Notes: generated by a model not told the origin, from the letters alone. A DNA stretch of 9,723 nucleotides from Flavobacterium sp. (GCA_019105125.1 JAHRWO010000190.1:1-9723); one strand, 5' to 3'. Counted from the stretch's first letter, positions 1 to 7,795 are shown. Program-made: numbers and translations.

Positions 1-268
1 ATGAAATTTCAGAACAACCAGTAGATGTACCAAAAGAATTGTAAGGGTAAACAGTCACAAAGTAAGTTGTGCCAGGATCGGTTGGAACAACATATGATGT
101 AACATTTCCAACATCAAACATGTTTAAAACATCTGTTGCACCACTCTGATAGCCTACACTTATTTTATAACCAGTTGCCTCTAAACTATTAGACCAAGAT
201 ACTCTTGAATTCGTAACATTGATTGCTTGGTCTGTTGGAGATGTAATAGCAACACATGTTGGTACTAC
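1..268 (-). repeat. Fibronectin type III-like module 2 of the secreted protein (cut by window edge)
   Basis: Residues about 415-503, from VVPTC through RVSWSNSLEATGYKISVG, TDVLNMFDVGNV and GTTYFVTVYPYN to TGCSEIS. It is a second copy of the module at 749..1033. The two copies are separated by a jelly-roll-like domain, so the repeat is interspersed rather than strictly tandem. More copies could lie beyond the window edge. Confidence 0.72.
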
Positions 269-1510
269 AGCAGGAATCGGTTCCCAAGCTACGTTATCAA
301 TGTATACTGTCGTAAAAGTAGAAGTAGATAATCTTCTAATCGCTATATACTTATTTGTTCCTGTATAAGAAGCAAAACTTACAGAATAATCTTGAAAAGT
401 AGTACCTAAATCTATTGATTGGATAAGAGAAAAGGTTGATGGATCACTTGGATTTGTCAATGTACCTACTTCAATATCCTGAGTTGCTGTAGTATTTCTA
501 GCTGAAAATCTTAATCTATTAGTTCCCGCACTTAAATTATTTAATGCAGGCGTAACTAACATAATATTAGCAGCTGCAGTAGAACTAGAATTAGCCAAAG
601 CTATACTGTATGGAGCACTACTTGGAGTTGTTGTTGATGTTCCAATAGTAGCACCACTTACATTAGTTAAAACTCTATTCCAACAACTAGGAATCTGACC
701 TGTAGCAGTTAAAGAATCAAAATTTTCAGAAAAATCACCAATCTCATCACAAGTGCTAAAGCTTGATTCTGAACAACCAATAGCATCCCCATTATCATTA
801 TATGGAGTAACAGTAACAAAATATGTAGTACCTAAATCTAATTGTGGAAGAGTATAAGTTAAAACATTACCTACATCAGCATTATTTAAAACATCAGTAC
901 CTCCAGATGTTGACCCAACTCTTAATTTATATCCTGTAGGGCTACCTGTGGCAGCAGTCCAAGAAATATTACTTCCTGCGAAATTAATTGCATTATTTGC
1001 TGGGTTGGATAATACAGTACAGTTTGGTGGGTTTGTAATTGGAGTTGCTGTAAAATTAGTAACACTAAAATTTAAACCATTTGGAGTTCCCCATTGACCA
1101 ACAGCTATGTAAACTGTTTGATTAGCATTAACTGTTGCAGTTAATGTTTTAGTAGAATTAGAACCTGTTGTTCCTTCTGCATCTAATTCACCTGAAAAGG
1201 TATTTCCTGTACATGTTGTAAAAATACCTGCTCCATTCCAACTATTAACAGAAACAATTGTAATAGAAATTGATTCTGTAACAGATCCAGCTGTATATTG
1301 GAATAAATAAACATCGTCATCCCAATATGAAGCGTTAATTGAAGTTCCTGTTGGATTTGCGTTCCAATCTTCGACCCCTCCATTTCCGGGTGTTGTTATT
1401 CCTGTGGCTGTAAAGCCATTTGTTATTACTACAGCACTACCGCATCCAAACTGAGCATTTGCTTGCAGATAAGTGAGAAGTAAAAACAACCATAAGGTAA
1501 TTTTTTTCAT
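1..1510 (-). CDS. Large secreted modular protein with fibronectin type III-like repeats, 3' end outside window
   Basis: The frame is open from ATG at 1510 to the window edge (503 codons, no stop), so the C-terminus is missing. Residues 1-20 form a clear signal peptide (MKK, a hydrophobic run LWLFLLLTYL, then QANAQ). Residues 21-155 look like a beta-sandwich resembling a pre-peptidase C-terminal (PPC) domain, with DDVYLFQYTAG near 65-74 and QTVYIAVGQWG near 131-141. Residues about 159-254 are a fibronectin type III-like module. Residues 255-412 resemble the jelly-roll 'choice-of-anchor J' type (SENFDSL near 261, VYIDNVAWE near 402-410). A second fibronectin-like module begins near 413. The protein is rich in Thr, Ser and Asn. 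In Flavobacteria this architecture is typical of cell-surface or exported proteins of the type IX secretion system, but the sorting domain that would prove it is not visible. Function is unknown: adhesin, or non-catalytic part of an exoenzyme. Its own promoter-like site lies just upstream. Confidence 0.88.
   Translation of the reverse strand, partial: MKKITLWLFLLLTYLQANAQFGCGSAVVITNGFTATGITTPGNGGVEDWNANPTGTSINASYWDDDVYLFQYTAGSVTESISITIVSVNSWNGAGIFTTCTGNTFSGELDAEGTTGSNSTKTLTATVNANQTVYIAVGQWGTPNGLNFSVTNFTATPITNPPNCTVLSNPANNAINFAGSNISWTAATGSPTGYKLRVGSTSGGTDVLNNADVGNVLTYTLPQLDLGTTYFVTVTPYNDNGDAIGCSESSFSTCDEIGDFSENFDSLTATGQIPSCWNRVLTNVSGATIGTSTTTPSSAPYSIALANSSSTAAANIMLVTPALNNLSAGTNRLRFSARNTTATQDIEVGTLTNPSDPSTFSLIQSIDLGTTFQDYSVSFASYTGTNKYIAIRRLSTSTFTTVYIDNVAWEPIPAVVPTCVAITSPTDQAINVTNSRVSWSNSLEATGYKISVGYQSGATDVLNMFDVGNVTSYVVPTDPGTTYFVTVYPYNSFGTSTGCSEIS
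749..1033 (-). repeat. Fibronectin type III-like module 1 of the secreted protein
   Basis: Residues about 160-254 of the secreted protein. The module runs from PPNC through ISWTAATGSPTGYKLRVG, TDVLNNADVGNV and GTTYFVTVTPYN to IGCSES. It aligns closely with the module at 1..268, sharing TDVLN, DVGNV, GTTYFVTV, PYN and GCSE. A cysteine sits near each end (164 and 246), at the same places as in the second copy (419 and 499), so a disulfide in each module is possible. Confidence 0.75.
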
Positions 1511-1540
1511 AATAATAATTAATTAATTGTTAAGCATTTG

Positions 1541-1570
1541 CTAAATTAAAAATAAAATTCAATGCACCAA
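1541..1570 (-). promoter_or_regulatory. Probable Bacteroidetes-type promoter of the secreted protein gene
   Basis: On the minus strand, TTG (1570-1568) is followed after 19 bases by TAATTTAG (1548-1541). That is one mismatch from the Bacteroidetes -7 consensus TAnnTTTG, at the usual spacing from the -33 TTG. It would start transcription near 1534, leaving a leader of about 25 bases before the ATG at 1510. It lies just downstream of the fabV terminator, which supports a separate transcription unit. Confidence 0.5.
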
Positions 1571-1593
1571 AGGATTCCTTAAATTTAATTGTT

Positions 1594-1627
1594 AAAAACA
1601 AAAAAATCCTGAGCTTCTCAGGATTTT
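1594..1627 (-). terminator. Intrinsic terminator of fabV
   Basis: The arms AAAATCCTGAG (1603-1613) and CTCAGGATTTT (1617-1627) form an 11-bp perfect stem around a 3-base loop (1614-1616). On the minus strand the stem is followed by an almost unbroken T run (complement of 1594-1606). It begins 21 bases after the fabV stop codon. In the plus direction the trailing sequence is less T-rich and no plus-strand gene ends here, so it serves the minus strand. Confidence 0.88.
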
Positions 1628-1648
1628 AAAATATTATGAACGAAATTA

Positions 1649-2839
1649 TTATTTAATACTTGGTATCATAACCATTTCGTTTGTATCAGCTTGATAATCT
1701 ACACCTTCAAATCCAAAACCAAATAAATTTAGAAAATCTTGTTTGTATCCGGCTAAATCACCTAATTCGACTAAAGTTTCAGTAGTAGATTCTCCCCATA
1801 ATTTAGCAATTTTTTCTTGTACATCGTTTCTCATTTCCCAATCATCAATACGAATCCTTCCTTTATCATCTGTTGGGACTTCATGTCCAGTATATAATCT
1901 TTCTGAGTACAAACGTTGAATTTGCTCAATACAACCTTCATGAATTCCTTCCGCTTTCATGATTTTATATAATAATGAAATATACAAAGGAATTACCGGA
2001 ATTGCCGAACTTGCTTGGGTTACTAAAGCTTTATTCACAGAAACATAGGCTTTACCTTTTATATCAGCTAATTTATCTGTAATTTCAAAAGCAGTAGCTT
2101 CTAAATGATCTTTCGCTCTACCAATGGTACCTTTTCTGTAAACTGCTTCTGTAACTTCTGGTCCAATGTAAGAATAGGCAACGGTTGTTGCTCCTTTTGC
2201 TAACACTCCTGCTCCTTTTAATGCATCCATCCACATAGACCAATCTTCTCCGCCCATTACCACAACTGTATTGGCAATATCTTCTTCGTTGGCTGGCTCT
2301 ATCGAAACACTTGTTACGTTACCCGTATGAAAATCAACTGTTTTATTAGTAAAAGTTGATCCAATAGGTTTTAAAGTAGAACGATGTAAAACTCCAGTTA
2401 CAGGATGTTGACGTACTGGAGAAGCCAAACTGTAAACAACTAAATCTACCTGACCTAAATCTGCTTTAATCATGTTGATAGTTTGTTGTTTCACTTCATT
2501 TGAAAAGGCATCCCCGTTGATGCTTTTTGCATATAAACCTGCTTTATTAGCTTCTACTTCAAAAGCAGCTGAATTGTACCAACCAGGAGACGCTGTTTTT
2601 CCTTCTGCGGGTGCTTTTTCAAAAAAAACACCGATAGTAGCTGCATCAGAACCAAAAGCACTAGTAATTCTTGAAGCCAAACCAAAACCTGTTGAAGCAC
2701 CAATTACTAAAACGCGCTTAGGTCCATTGATTTTTCCTTTTGATTTTACATATTCAATTTGATTTTTTACATTTTGTTCGCAACCTTTTGGATGAGCTGT
2801 CAAACAAATAAATCCTCGCATTCTTGGTTCAATAATCAT
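1649..2839 (-). CDS. fabV: FabV-type trans-2-enoyl-ACP/CoA reductase (NADH)
   Basis: A 396-residue protein, the usual FabV length. It begins MIIEPRMRGFICLTAHPKGC, the characteristic N-terminal signature. FabV reduces the trans-2 double bond of enoyl-ACP or enoyl-CoA with NADH, the last step of each round of fatty-acid elongation in the cytoplasm. The cofactor-binding Rossmann loop is VLVIGASTGFG (residues 43-53), and the catalytic Tyr-x8-Lys pair is Y234/K243 (YRKGTIGRAK). The eight-residue spacing separates FabV from FabI-type reductases, which use six. Known FabV enzymes are much less sensitive to triclosan than FabI, so triclosan tolerance is a family-based expectation here. The ATG at 2839 gives the conserved N-terminus. 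It has its own promoter (2884..2913) and a strong terminator, so it appears to be transcribed alone although it follows recN by 62 bases. Confidence 0.96.
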   Translation of the reverse strand: MIIEPRMRGFICLTAHPKGCEQNVKNQIEYVKSKGKINGPKRVLVIGASTGFGLASRITSAFGSDAATIGVFFEKAPAEGKTASPGWYNSAAFEVEANKAGLYAKSINGDAFSNEVKQQTINMIKADLGQVDLVVYSLASPVRQHPVTGVLHRSTLKPIGSTFTNKTVDFHTGNVTSVSIEPANEEDIANTVVVMGGEDWSMWMDALKGAGVLAKGATTVAYSYIGPEVTEAVYRKGTIGRAKDHLEATAFEITDKLADIKGKAYVSVNKALVTQASSAIPVIPLYISLLYKIMKAEGIHEGCIEQIQRLYSERLYTGHEVPTDDKGRIRIDDWEMRNDVQEKIAKLWGESTTETLVELGDLAGYKQDFLNLFGFGFEGVDYQADTNEMVMIPSIK

Positions 2840-2883
2840 CTTAATTTTATTTTAATTGGTTTGTTGTCTTTTTATCTAAAAAA

Positions 2884-2913
2884 CAAATGTACTTTAAATT
2901 ATTAATTCAACAA
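2884..2913 (-). promoter_or_regulatory. Strong Bacteroidetes-type promoter of fabV
   Basis: On the minus strand, TTG (2913-2911; TTTG if 2914 is counted) is followed after exactly 19 bases by TACATTTG (2891-2884), a perfect match to TAnnTTTG. The -33 element lies inside the last codons of recN, whose stop codon is at 2902-2904. Initiation near 2878 would leave a leader of about 38 bases before the fabV ATG at 2839. This is the best promoter match in the window. Confidence 0.75.
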
Positions 2914-4554
2914 AGCTTTTGCATGTTGTAAAGCTGATTCCGTAATGTCTTTACCTGAAAGCATTTCAGCTATTTGTTGGATTCTTTCTTCTGTATTTAA
3001 AAGATTTAATTCTGAAATTGTAGTTTCGCCCACATTACGTTTCGAAACCTTGTAATGAGAATTTCCTTTGGCTGCAATTTGAGGCAAATGTGTAATAGCA
3101 AATACTTGCATGGTCTTACTCATTTCTTTCATGATCTCCCCCATTTTTATGGCGATTTCTCCAGAAACTCCAGTATCAATCTCGTCAAAAATTATAGTGG
3201 GTAGTTTTGAATAATTTGCCAAAATTGCTTTTATAGCCAACATAATTCGAGACATTTCTCCACCCGATGCTACTTTCTTTAGCAAGCCAAAACTAGTTCC
3301 TTTATTAGCTGAGAATAATAATACTACTTCGTCTTTACCTTTAACACCATAAGAATCAGAGTGATTAATTTCAATTTGAAAATTAGCTTCTAGCATTCCC
3401 AGCTGAGCCAAAATTGTTCTGATTTTTTCTATCAGAATTGGAACCGCTTTCTTTCTATTTTCAAAAATCGAATAGGCAATTTCATCTACCTTTTTTTGTT
3501 TCACCTTCAAGTCAGATGCTAATTTATTGATCGCTCCATCCAAATCATCAACACGAATTACTTTAGCATCTAATTCATTTTGAATAACTAATAATTCAGC
3601 TATAGTTTGTACTTGGTGTTTCTTTTGTAGTGTGTAGATCGTCTGTAGTTTGGTGTTGACCAATTCTAAACGTTCTGGATCGGCTACAATTTTATCATTA
3701 CTTTGCTCACATTCTGAAATTATATCTTCAATTTCGAGTAAACTGCTTGACATGCGCTCTAATAACTGTGCATTAGAAATCGAAAAATTAGCCACTTTTT
3801 GTAATGCTAATTTAATTTCTTTCAAGTTTACAATTGCTCCTACTTGTTCTTCATTGGCAATGGCTAAAACTCGTTCAAAATTTTCTTTTATGAATTCTAC
3901 ATTACTCAATTGTTCCAATTCTTGTTCTAAAGTTTCTTGCTCGCCTTCTACTAAATTAGCTGCTAAAAGTTCGTTCAATAAAAAAGAATTGTATTCATGC
4001 TCTTTAACCAAAGTCTCTTTTTCTACAATTAATTGCTTCAATTCTTTTTGAATTGATTTGAAGTCAGATAGCGCAATTTTATAAGAAGTAAGGAGTTCAA
4101 CATTATTAGCAACCGCATCTAAAATTTCAATTTGATAATTTTCTTCGGTAAGTTCTCTAGTTTGATGCTGGGAATGAATATCAAGTAACATTGCCCCTAA
4201 TTCCTGTAATTCTTGAAGATTTACAGGACTATCATTTACAAAAGCGCGCGATTTCCCTGAAGGTAAAATTTCCCTCCTGATAATGGTTTTATCTTCATAA
4301 TCCATATCGTTATCTTCAAAAAAAGATTGAAGATTGTAATTAGAAATCGCAAATTGTGCTTCAATAATGCATTTTTGTTCTTTGTCTTTTAACGAAGTTA
4401 AATCAGCTCTATTACCTAAAACCAATCCCAAAGCACCTAGAAGAATCGATTTTCCGGCACCCGTTTCCCCTGTAATAACAGAAAACTGATTGGAAAAATC
4501 AGTTTCAAGCGATTCTATTAACGCATAATTTTTTATGGATAGTGAAAGTAACAT
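2902..4554 (-). CDS. recN: DNA repair protein RecN
   Basis: An SMC-like ATPase of double-strand-break repair, 550 residues, the usual RecN length. The N-terminal ATPase half has MLLSLSIKNYALIESL and the Walker A loop GETGAGKS (residues 29-36). A long charged central region rich in Glu, Leu and Lys (about 150-370) fits the family's coiled coil. The C-terminal half carries the ABC signature SGGEMSR (about 430-436), Walker B IIFDEIDTGVSG (about 454-465) and the H-loop ITHLPQIA (near 487). The frame can be opened one codon earlier with TTG at 4557, but the ATG at 4554 gives the standard MLLSLSIKNYALI start and is preferred. The PorD-type gene ends 21 bases upstream, so recN is the last gene of the bamD cluster. 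I see no palindrome resembling an SOS box just upstream, so it is probably expressed with the operon. Confidence 0.97.
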   Translation of the reverse strand: MLLSLSIKNYALIESLETDFSNQFSVITGETGAGKSILLGALGLVLGNRADLTSLKDKEQKCIIEAQFAISNYNLQSFFEDNDMDYEDKTIIRREILPSGKSRAFVNDSPVNLQELQELGAMLLDIHSQHQTRELTEENYQIEILDAVANNVELLTSYKIALSDFKSIQKELKQLIVEKETLVKEHEYNSFLLNELLAANLVEGEQETLEQELEQLSNVEFIKENFERVLAIANEEQVGAIVNLKEIKLALQKVANFSISNAQLLERMSSSLLEIEDIISECEQSNDKIVADPERLELVNTKLQTIYTLQKKHQVQTIAELLVIQNELDAKVIRVDDLDGAINKLASDLKVKQKKVDEIAYSIFENRKKAVPILIEKIRTILAQLGMLEANFQIEINHSDSYGVKGKDEVVLLFSANKGTSFGLLKKVASGGEMSRIMLAIKAILANYSKLPTIIFDEIDTGVSGEIAIKMGEIMKEMSKTMQVFAITHLPQIAAKGNSHYKVSKRNVGETTISELNLLNTEERIQQIAEMLSGKDITESALQHAKALLN

Positions 4555-4575
4555 CAATAATGGATTAAAATGTAA

Positions 4576-5466
4576 TTATTTAATTCTACTCCACTTTTGA
4601 GAGTTTAATGGAGATATTCTATTTAATGTTTCTACTAATTCTACAGTTTCAACTCTTGGACCCCCACTAAAAATCGCTACAATTTCATCTGCTTTGGCAT
4701 CAAAAAAAGTTCTAGTAAGCAATGCATTAGGTCGAGAACGTTGAATTTCTGAAAGTGTTTTTATCGCAGTAATAATTCCTTCTTTACCTTTTTTAACATC
4801 ATCAGCCATCACATCTAAACCAAGTCGGTGGTACTGATAAAGAGCTTGTCTAAAAGGATTAAAAGTACTTGAAAGTAAATCGGAAATCAAAAAGTTACGA
4901 TTATTATTATTCCCTTCTGATTGGCTCCATCCTTTATAACCACTTGTTTGAGCTACATTCACTATAGTTGAAGCAATTTGAAGATGTTCAGTTCCTCCTA
5001 ATTCTGAAAAAGAATCTTGATCTAAACCAATAATTAAGTTAGCATAAAAAGCCAAGACGGAAACTAAATTTGAATTAAACGTATTTTGATCATAAATTAA
5101 ATTTTCAAATTCTATAAACCTAAAGGTAAAATTTTTATCATTTATGTTTACAATTGGACTCATTAAAGTTGAATTGAAAACAGGTCGCGATGATTGAATT
5201 TGTAATGTTGCTTCAAAATTATTGGAAGCATAAGATGTAACATTAATAAAAAAATTACACTCTATTTTCTCTGTTGGTAAATACTCTTTAGTAGTCCATT
5301 TCGTTGCATTTAAAAATTCTTTAACTTGAGTTTCTAAATTTTTAAATAATTGCGGATTCCCGTTCGTAACTTGTTGAAAATTAACAGACACAGTAGCATT
5401 TAATTCTTGAGATATCAAATTTACTGTTGAAAAGAAGAAAACCACTAATAGAAATATTTTACGCAT
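4576..5466 (-). CDS. porD: DUF4835-family periplasmic protein (PorD-type, linked to type IX secretion)
   Basis: A 296-residue exported protein. The N-terminus MRKIFLLVVFFFSTVNLISQ is a signal peptide without a lipobox cysteine, so it is probably periplasmic or membrane-associated. The first half is rich in beta-strand-like stretches (FFINVTSYA, FEATLQIQSSRPVF). The second half is helical and holds the motif YQYHRLGLDVMADD near residues 208-221. From memory it belongs to DUF4835, found in Bacteroidetes beside coaBC and recN and often labelled type IX secretion protein PorD. I cannot verify that label or derive a molecular function from the sequence. The ATG at 5466 overlaps the end of coaBC by 8 bases, suggesting translational coupling. 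If PorD is correct, it would help export proteins such as the one encoded at the left end of this window. Confidence 0.82.
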   Translation of the reverse strand: MRKIFLLVVFFFSTVNLISQELNATVSVNFQQVTNGNPQLFKNLETQVKEFLNATKWTTKEYLPTEKIECNFFINVTSYASNNFEATLQIQSSRPVFNSTLMSPIVNINDKNFTFRFIEFENLIYDQNTFNSNLVSVLAFYANLIIGLDQDSFSELGGTEHLQIASTIVNVAQTSGYKGWSQSEGNNNNRNFLISDLLSSTFNPFRQALYQYHRLGLDVMADDVKKGKEGIITAIKTLSEIQRSRPNALLTRTFFDAKADEIVAIFSGGPRVETVELVETLNRISPLNSQKWSRIK

Positions 5467-6670
5467 TATAAAATTGAATTATTTTATTAATAATATCTTG
5501 AGCTACCTCTTCCTTCGATTTTAACTCTTTAGGTTCAATTGTAAAATCCTTTGAAATGAAAGTTACTTTATTGGTAGGTTGTCCAAAACCAGCTCCTTTA
5601 TCATTTAGCGAATTTAAAACAATCAAATCTAAGTTTTTTTTCTGAATTTTTTGCTTTGCATGTTCAATTTCGTTTTCTGTCTCTAATGCAAAACCTATCA
5701 AAAACTGTTTCTTTTTAATGGCTCCCAAAGAAGCTAAGATATCTTTTGTTTTCTCTAATTCAATTGTAAACGTAGCTTCGTTCTTTTTTATTTTCTGATT
5801 AGCTACATTTTTAGGACGATAATCGGCTACTGCTGCTGCTGCAATCGCAACATCTACATTATCATAATATTTATGACAAGCATTATACATTTCTTCAGCC
5901 GAAGTTACACGAACCAATTGAATCGAACTATTTTTTACATTTAAATGTGTTGGACCAGAAACCAAAATAACTTCTGCTCCTTTATTTGCAGCTTCGTTAG
6001 CAATATCAAATCCCATTTTTCCGGAAGAATGATTTCCGATAAATCGAACAGGATCAATAGCTTCGTAAGTAGGACCTGCAGTAATTAAAACTTTTTTACC
6101 TCTTAATGGTAATTTAGAGGCCAAATCATCTTCTAAAAAAGCAACTATATTTTCAGGTTCTGCCATTCTCCCTTCTCCTACCAAACCACTTGCTAACTCA
6201 CCGCTTTCAGCTGGAATCATTATGTTTCCAAACATTTTTAGCTTGTGAAAACTATCCAAAGTAGATTGGTGTTTATACATATCTAAATCCATTGCTGGAG
6301 CAAAATAAACTGGACATTTAGCCGAGAGATAAGTTGCAATTAATAAATTATCGCAATTACCATTAGCCATTTTGGAAAGCGTATTAGCTGTAGCTGGAGC
6401 AATGAGCATAAAATCTGCCCATAATCCTAATTCTACGTGATTGTTCCATTCTCCGTTACCTTCTTCTTCATTATAGAAAGTAGAATAAACTGGGTTTTTA
6501 GAGAGAGTTGCTAATGTTAATGGCGTAACAAAATGCAAAGAAGCAGGCGACATTACAACTTGTACTTGTGCACCTGCTTTTATAAGTAATCTAACCAAGT
6601 TGGCTGTTTTATAAGCAGCTATACCACCAGATATACCTAGCAAGATTTTTTTACCGCTTAAAACAGACAT
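5459..6670 (-). CDS. coaBC: Bifunctional phosphopantothenoylcysteine decarboxylase / phosphopantothenate-cysteine ligase
   Basis: A 403-residue fusion of typical length, catalysing two consecutive steps from 4'-phosphopantothenate to 4'-phosphopantetheine in coenzyme A synthesis. The CoaC half (about 1-185) is a flavoprotein decarboxylase with GISGGIAAYK (12-21), the catalytic histidine H78 in NNHVEL, and the substrate-binding region PAMDLDMY (125-132). The CoaB half (about 190-403) has ITAGPTYEAIDPVRFIGNHS (196-215), SSGKMG (215-220), AAAVADYRP (278-286) and the KIKK lysine motif (293-296). Two CoaC positions differ from the E. coli enzyme: PAMN is PAMD (D128), and the active-site cysteine in ACGxxGxGRM is a serine in LASGLVGEGRM (S161). 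I believe this form is common in Bacteroidetes, so the enzyme is probably active. It begins 5 bases after rpoZ and overlaps the next gene by 8 bases. Confidence 0.97.
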   Translation of the reverse strand: MSVLSGKKILLGISGGIAAYKTANLVRLLIKAGAQVQVVMSPASLHFVTPLTLATLSKNPVYSTFYNEEEGNGEWNNHVELGLWADFMLIAPATANTLSKMANGNCDNLLIATYLSAKCPVYFAPAMDLDMYKHQSTLDSFHKLKMFGNIMIPAESGELASGLVGEGRMAEPENIVAFLEDDLASKLPLRGKKVLITAGPTYEAIDPVRFIGNHSSGKMGFDIANEAANKGAEVILVSGPTHLNVKNSSIQLVRVTSAEEMYNACHKYYDNVDVAIAAAAVADYRPKNVANQKIKKNEATFTIELEKTKDILASLGAIKKKQFLIGFALETENEIEHAKQKIQKKNLDLIVLNSLNDKGAGFGQPTNKVTFISKDFTIEPKELKSKEEVAQDIINKIIQFYNA

Positions 6671-6675
6671 ATTGA

Positions 6676-6990
6676 TTATTTTGCGTCTCTGTAATAAATT
6701 TTACCTTCTTCCCACTCTTGAACTGCTAACGCATGTGGTTTGGGTAATTTTTCATAGAATTTTGAAACTTCGATTTGTTCTTTGTTTTCAAAAATTTCTT
6801 CTAAACTATCATTGTAAGTAGCAAACTCTTCTAATTTTTCAATCAATTCTTTTTTGATTTCAGTATTGATTTGATTAGCTCGTTTTGAGATAATAGTTAT
6901 CGCTTCATAAATGTTTCCGGTAGGTTCTTCTAATTTACTTTTGTTGTAAGTAATAGTGTTAACTGGAGCATTTGTCTTTTTTAAATCCAT
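6676..6990 (-). CDS. rpoZ: RNA polymerase omega subunit (Rpb6/RpoZ family, Bacteroidetes form)
   Basis: A 104-residue protein with the omega/Rpb6 core TGNIYEAITIISKRANQI (24-41), corresponding to the GNRFDLVLVAARRARQ region of E. coli omega. A charged helix (IKKELIEKLEEF) and the Bacteroidetes-type C-terminus with PKPHALAVQEWEEGKIYY follow (83-100). Omega binds the beta-prime subunit and aids assembly and stability of RNA polymerase. In E. coli it also contributes to a ppGpp site through residues near its N-terminus. This protein has a 20-residue N-terminal extension before the core, so that site cannot be assumed. It lies 10 bases after bamD and 5 bases before coaBC. Many annotations call this family only 'RNA polymerase Rpb6' or 'hypothetical'. 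Confidence 0.88.
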   Translation of the reverse strand: MDLKKTNAPVNTITYNKSKLEEPTGNIYEAITIISKRANQINTEIKKELIEKLEEFATYNDSLEEIFENKEQIEVSKFYEKLPKPHALAVQEWEEGKIYYRDAK

Positions 6991-7000
6991 GATCTACTTT

Positions 7001-7795
7001 TTATTTAGTATATTTTTGTAATTCTAATTCTAACGCAGCAATCATGCTATCTGTTTTTTCTTTATAGGCTGATTGTGCATTGTGTTTAATGAAACTTTGA
7101 TACGTTGATTTAGCATAGTTTAAACGTTCTAGTTTCTTAGACTCAACGCTATTTATAGCTAATTGATAAGCCGAATCAAAACGATAATACAATGCTTGTT
7201 CTTTAAAAGGAGTACCAGGATAATCTGCTAAAAAATTTTCTAACGCTTTCAAAGCTCCTTTGTAATCTGATATCGTATTGTATTGTTTTGCTATTTCAAA
7301 TGCTTTTTTCTCCAATTTTTCTCTCAATTCTTTAACATAAGCATTCGCTTGAGGTAAGAATGGAGACTCTGGATAAACATCGATAAACCGTTGCATTTTG
7401 TCCAAAGCTTTTTCTGTATCTGTTTGATCTAGGCTGTATACAGGTGATAATTTATAGAAACATTCAGCAGCATAAAATGCTGTTTCTTCTCTTTTATCAC
7501 TTTTCGGATAAGTTGCAACAAAGTTTTCTAATTGATAACCCGCCACATAGTATTGTTTCGTTTTGTACAAAGACATTGAGTAAAAATAAAACATGCGCTC
7601 TGCGCTAGGCTTACCTTTGTATGCAGGAGCAATTTGCTCATATAACCTGATTGCTTTATTGTATTTGCCTGCTTCATACATTTTGTTAGCAACTTCATTT
7701 TTCACTGCGATATCCTCTGACTTCAATGCTTTTTGATACTCACTACATGACATTAAAAAAAAGCCAACAAAAAGAAAACTAAATATTTTACTCAT
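7001..7795 (-). CDS. bamD: Outer-membrane protein assembly lipoprotein BamD
   Basis: A 264-residue lipoprotein with signal peptide and lipobox LMSC, giving lipidation at C17 (residues 2-16 removed). The mature protein consists of tetratricopeptide-like helical repeats, for example YEAGKYNKAIRLYEQIAPAY (about 41-60) and ALKALENFLADYPGTPFKEQ (about 181-200). This is the BamD/YfiO layout. BamD sits on the periplasmic face of the outer membrane and works with BamA to fold beta-barrel proteins. Length and repeat pattern match the flavobacterial form. It is the first gene of the bamD-rpoZ-coaBC-porD-recN cluster, with a promoter-like site and a dyad in the 96-base gap upstream. The ATG at 7795 immediately precedes the signal peptide, and I see no purine-rich Shine-Dalgarno sequence before it. 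Confidence 0.9.
   Translation of the reverse strand: MSKIFSFLFVGFFLMSCSEYQKALKSEDIAVKNEVANKMYEAGKYNKAIRLYEQIAPAYKGKPSAERMFYFYSMSLYKTKQYYVAGYQLENFVATYPKSDKREETAFYAAECFYKLSPVYSLDQTDTEKALDKMQRFIDVYPESPFLPQANAYVKELREKLEKKAFEIAKQYNTISDYKGALKALENFLADYPGTPFKEQALYYRFDSAYQLAINSVESKKLERLNYAKSTYQSFIKHNAQSAYKEKTDSMIAALELELQKYTK

Noticed and set aside
1183..1383. 66-codon minus-strand reading frame
   Set aside because: It lies wholly inside the secreted protein gene in another frame. The protein frame from 1510 is continuous, with signal peptide and domains, so this is a shadow.
1515..1542. Short palindromic and AATT-repeat stretches before the secreted protein gene
   Set aside because: The arms are only about 4 bases in very AT-rich DNA, no more than expected by chance.
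2472..2762. 96-codon plus-strand reading frame
   Set aside because: It is antisense to the well-supported fabV frame and has no recognisable family.
3650..4051. 133-codon plus-strand reading frame
   Set aside because: It is antisense to the coiled-coil region of recN, and its Ser/Cys-rich composition is what that region's complement would give.
4555..4557. TTG as recN start, one codon before ATG
   Set aside because: The ATG at 4554 gives the standard MLLSLSIKNYALI N-terminus, and TTG offers no advantage.
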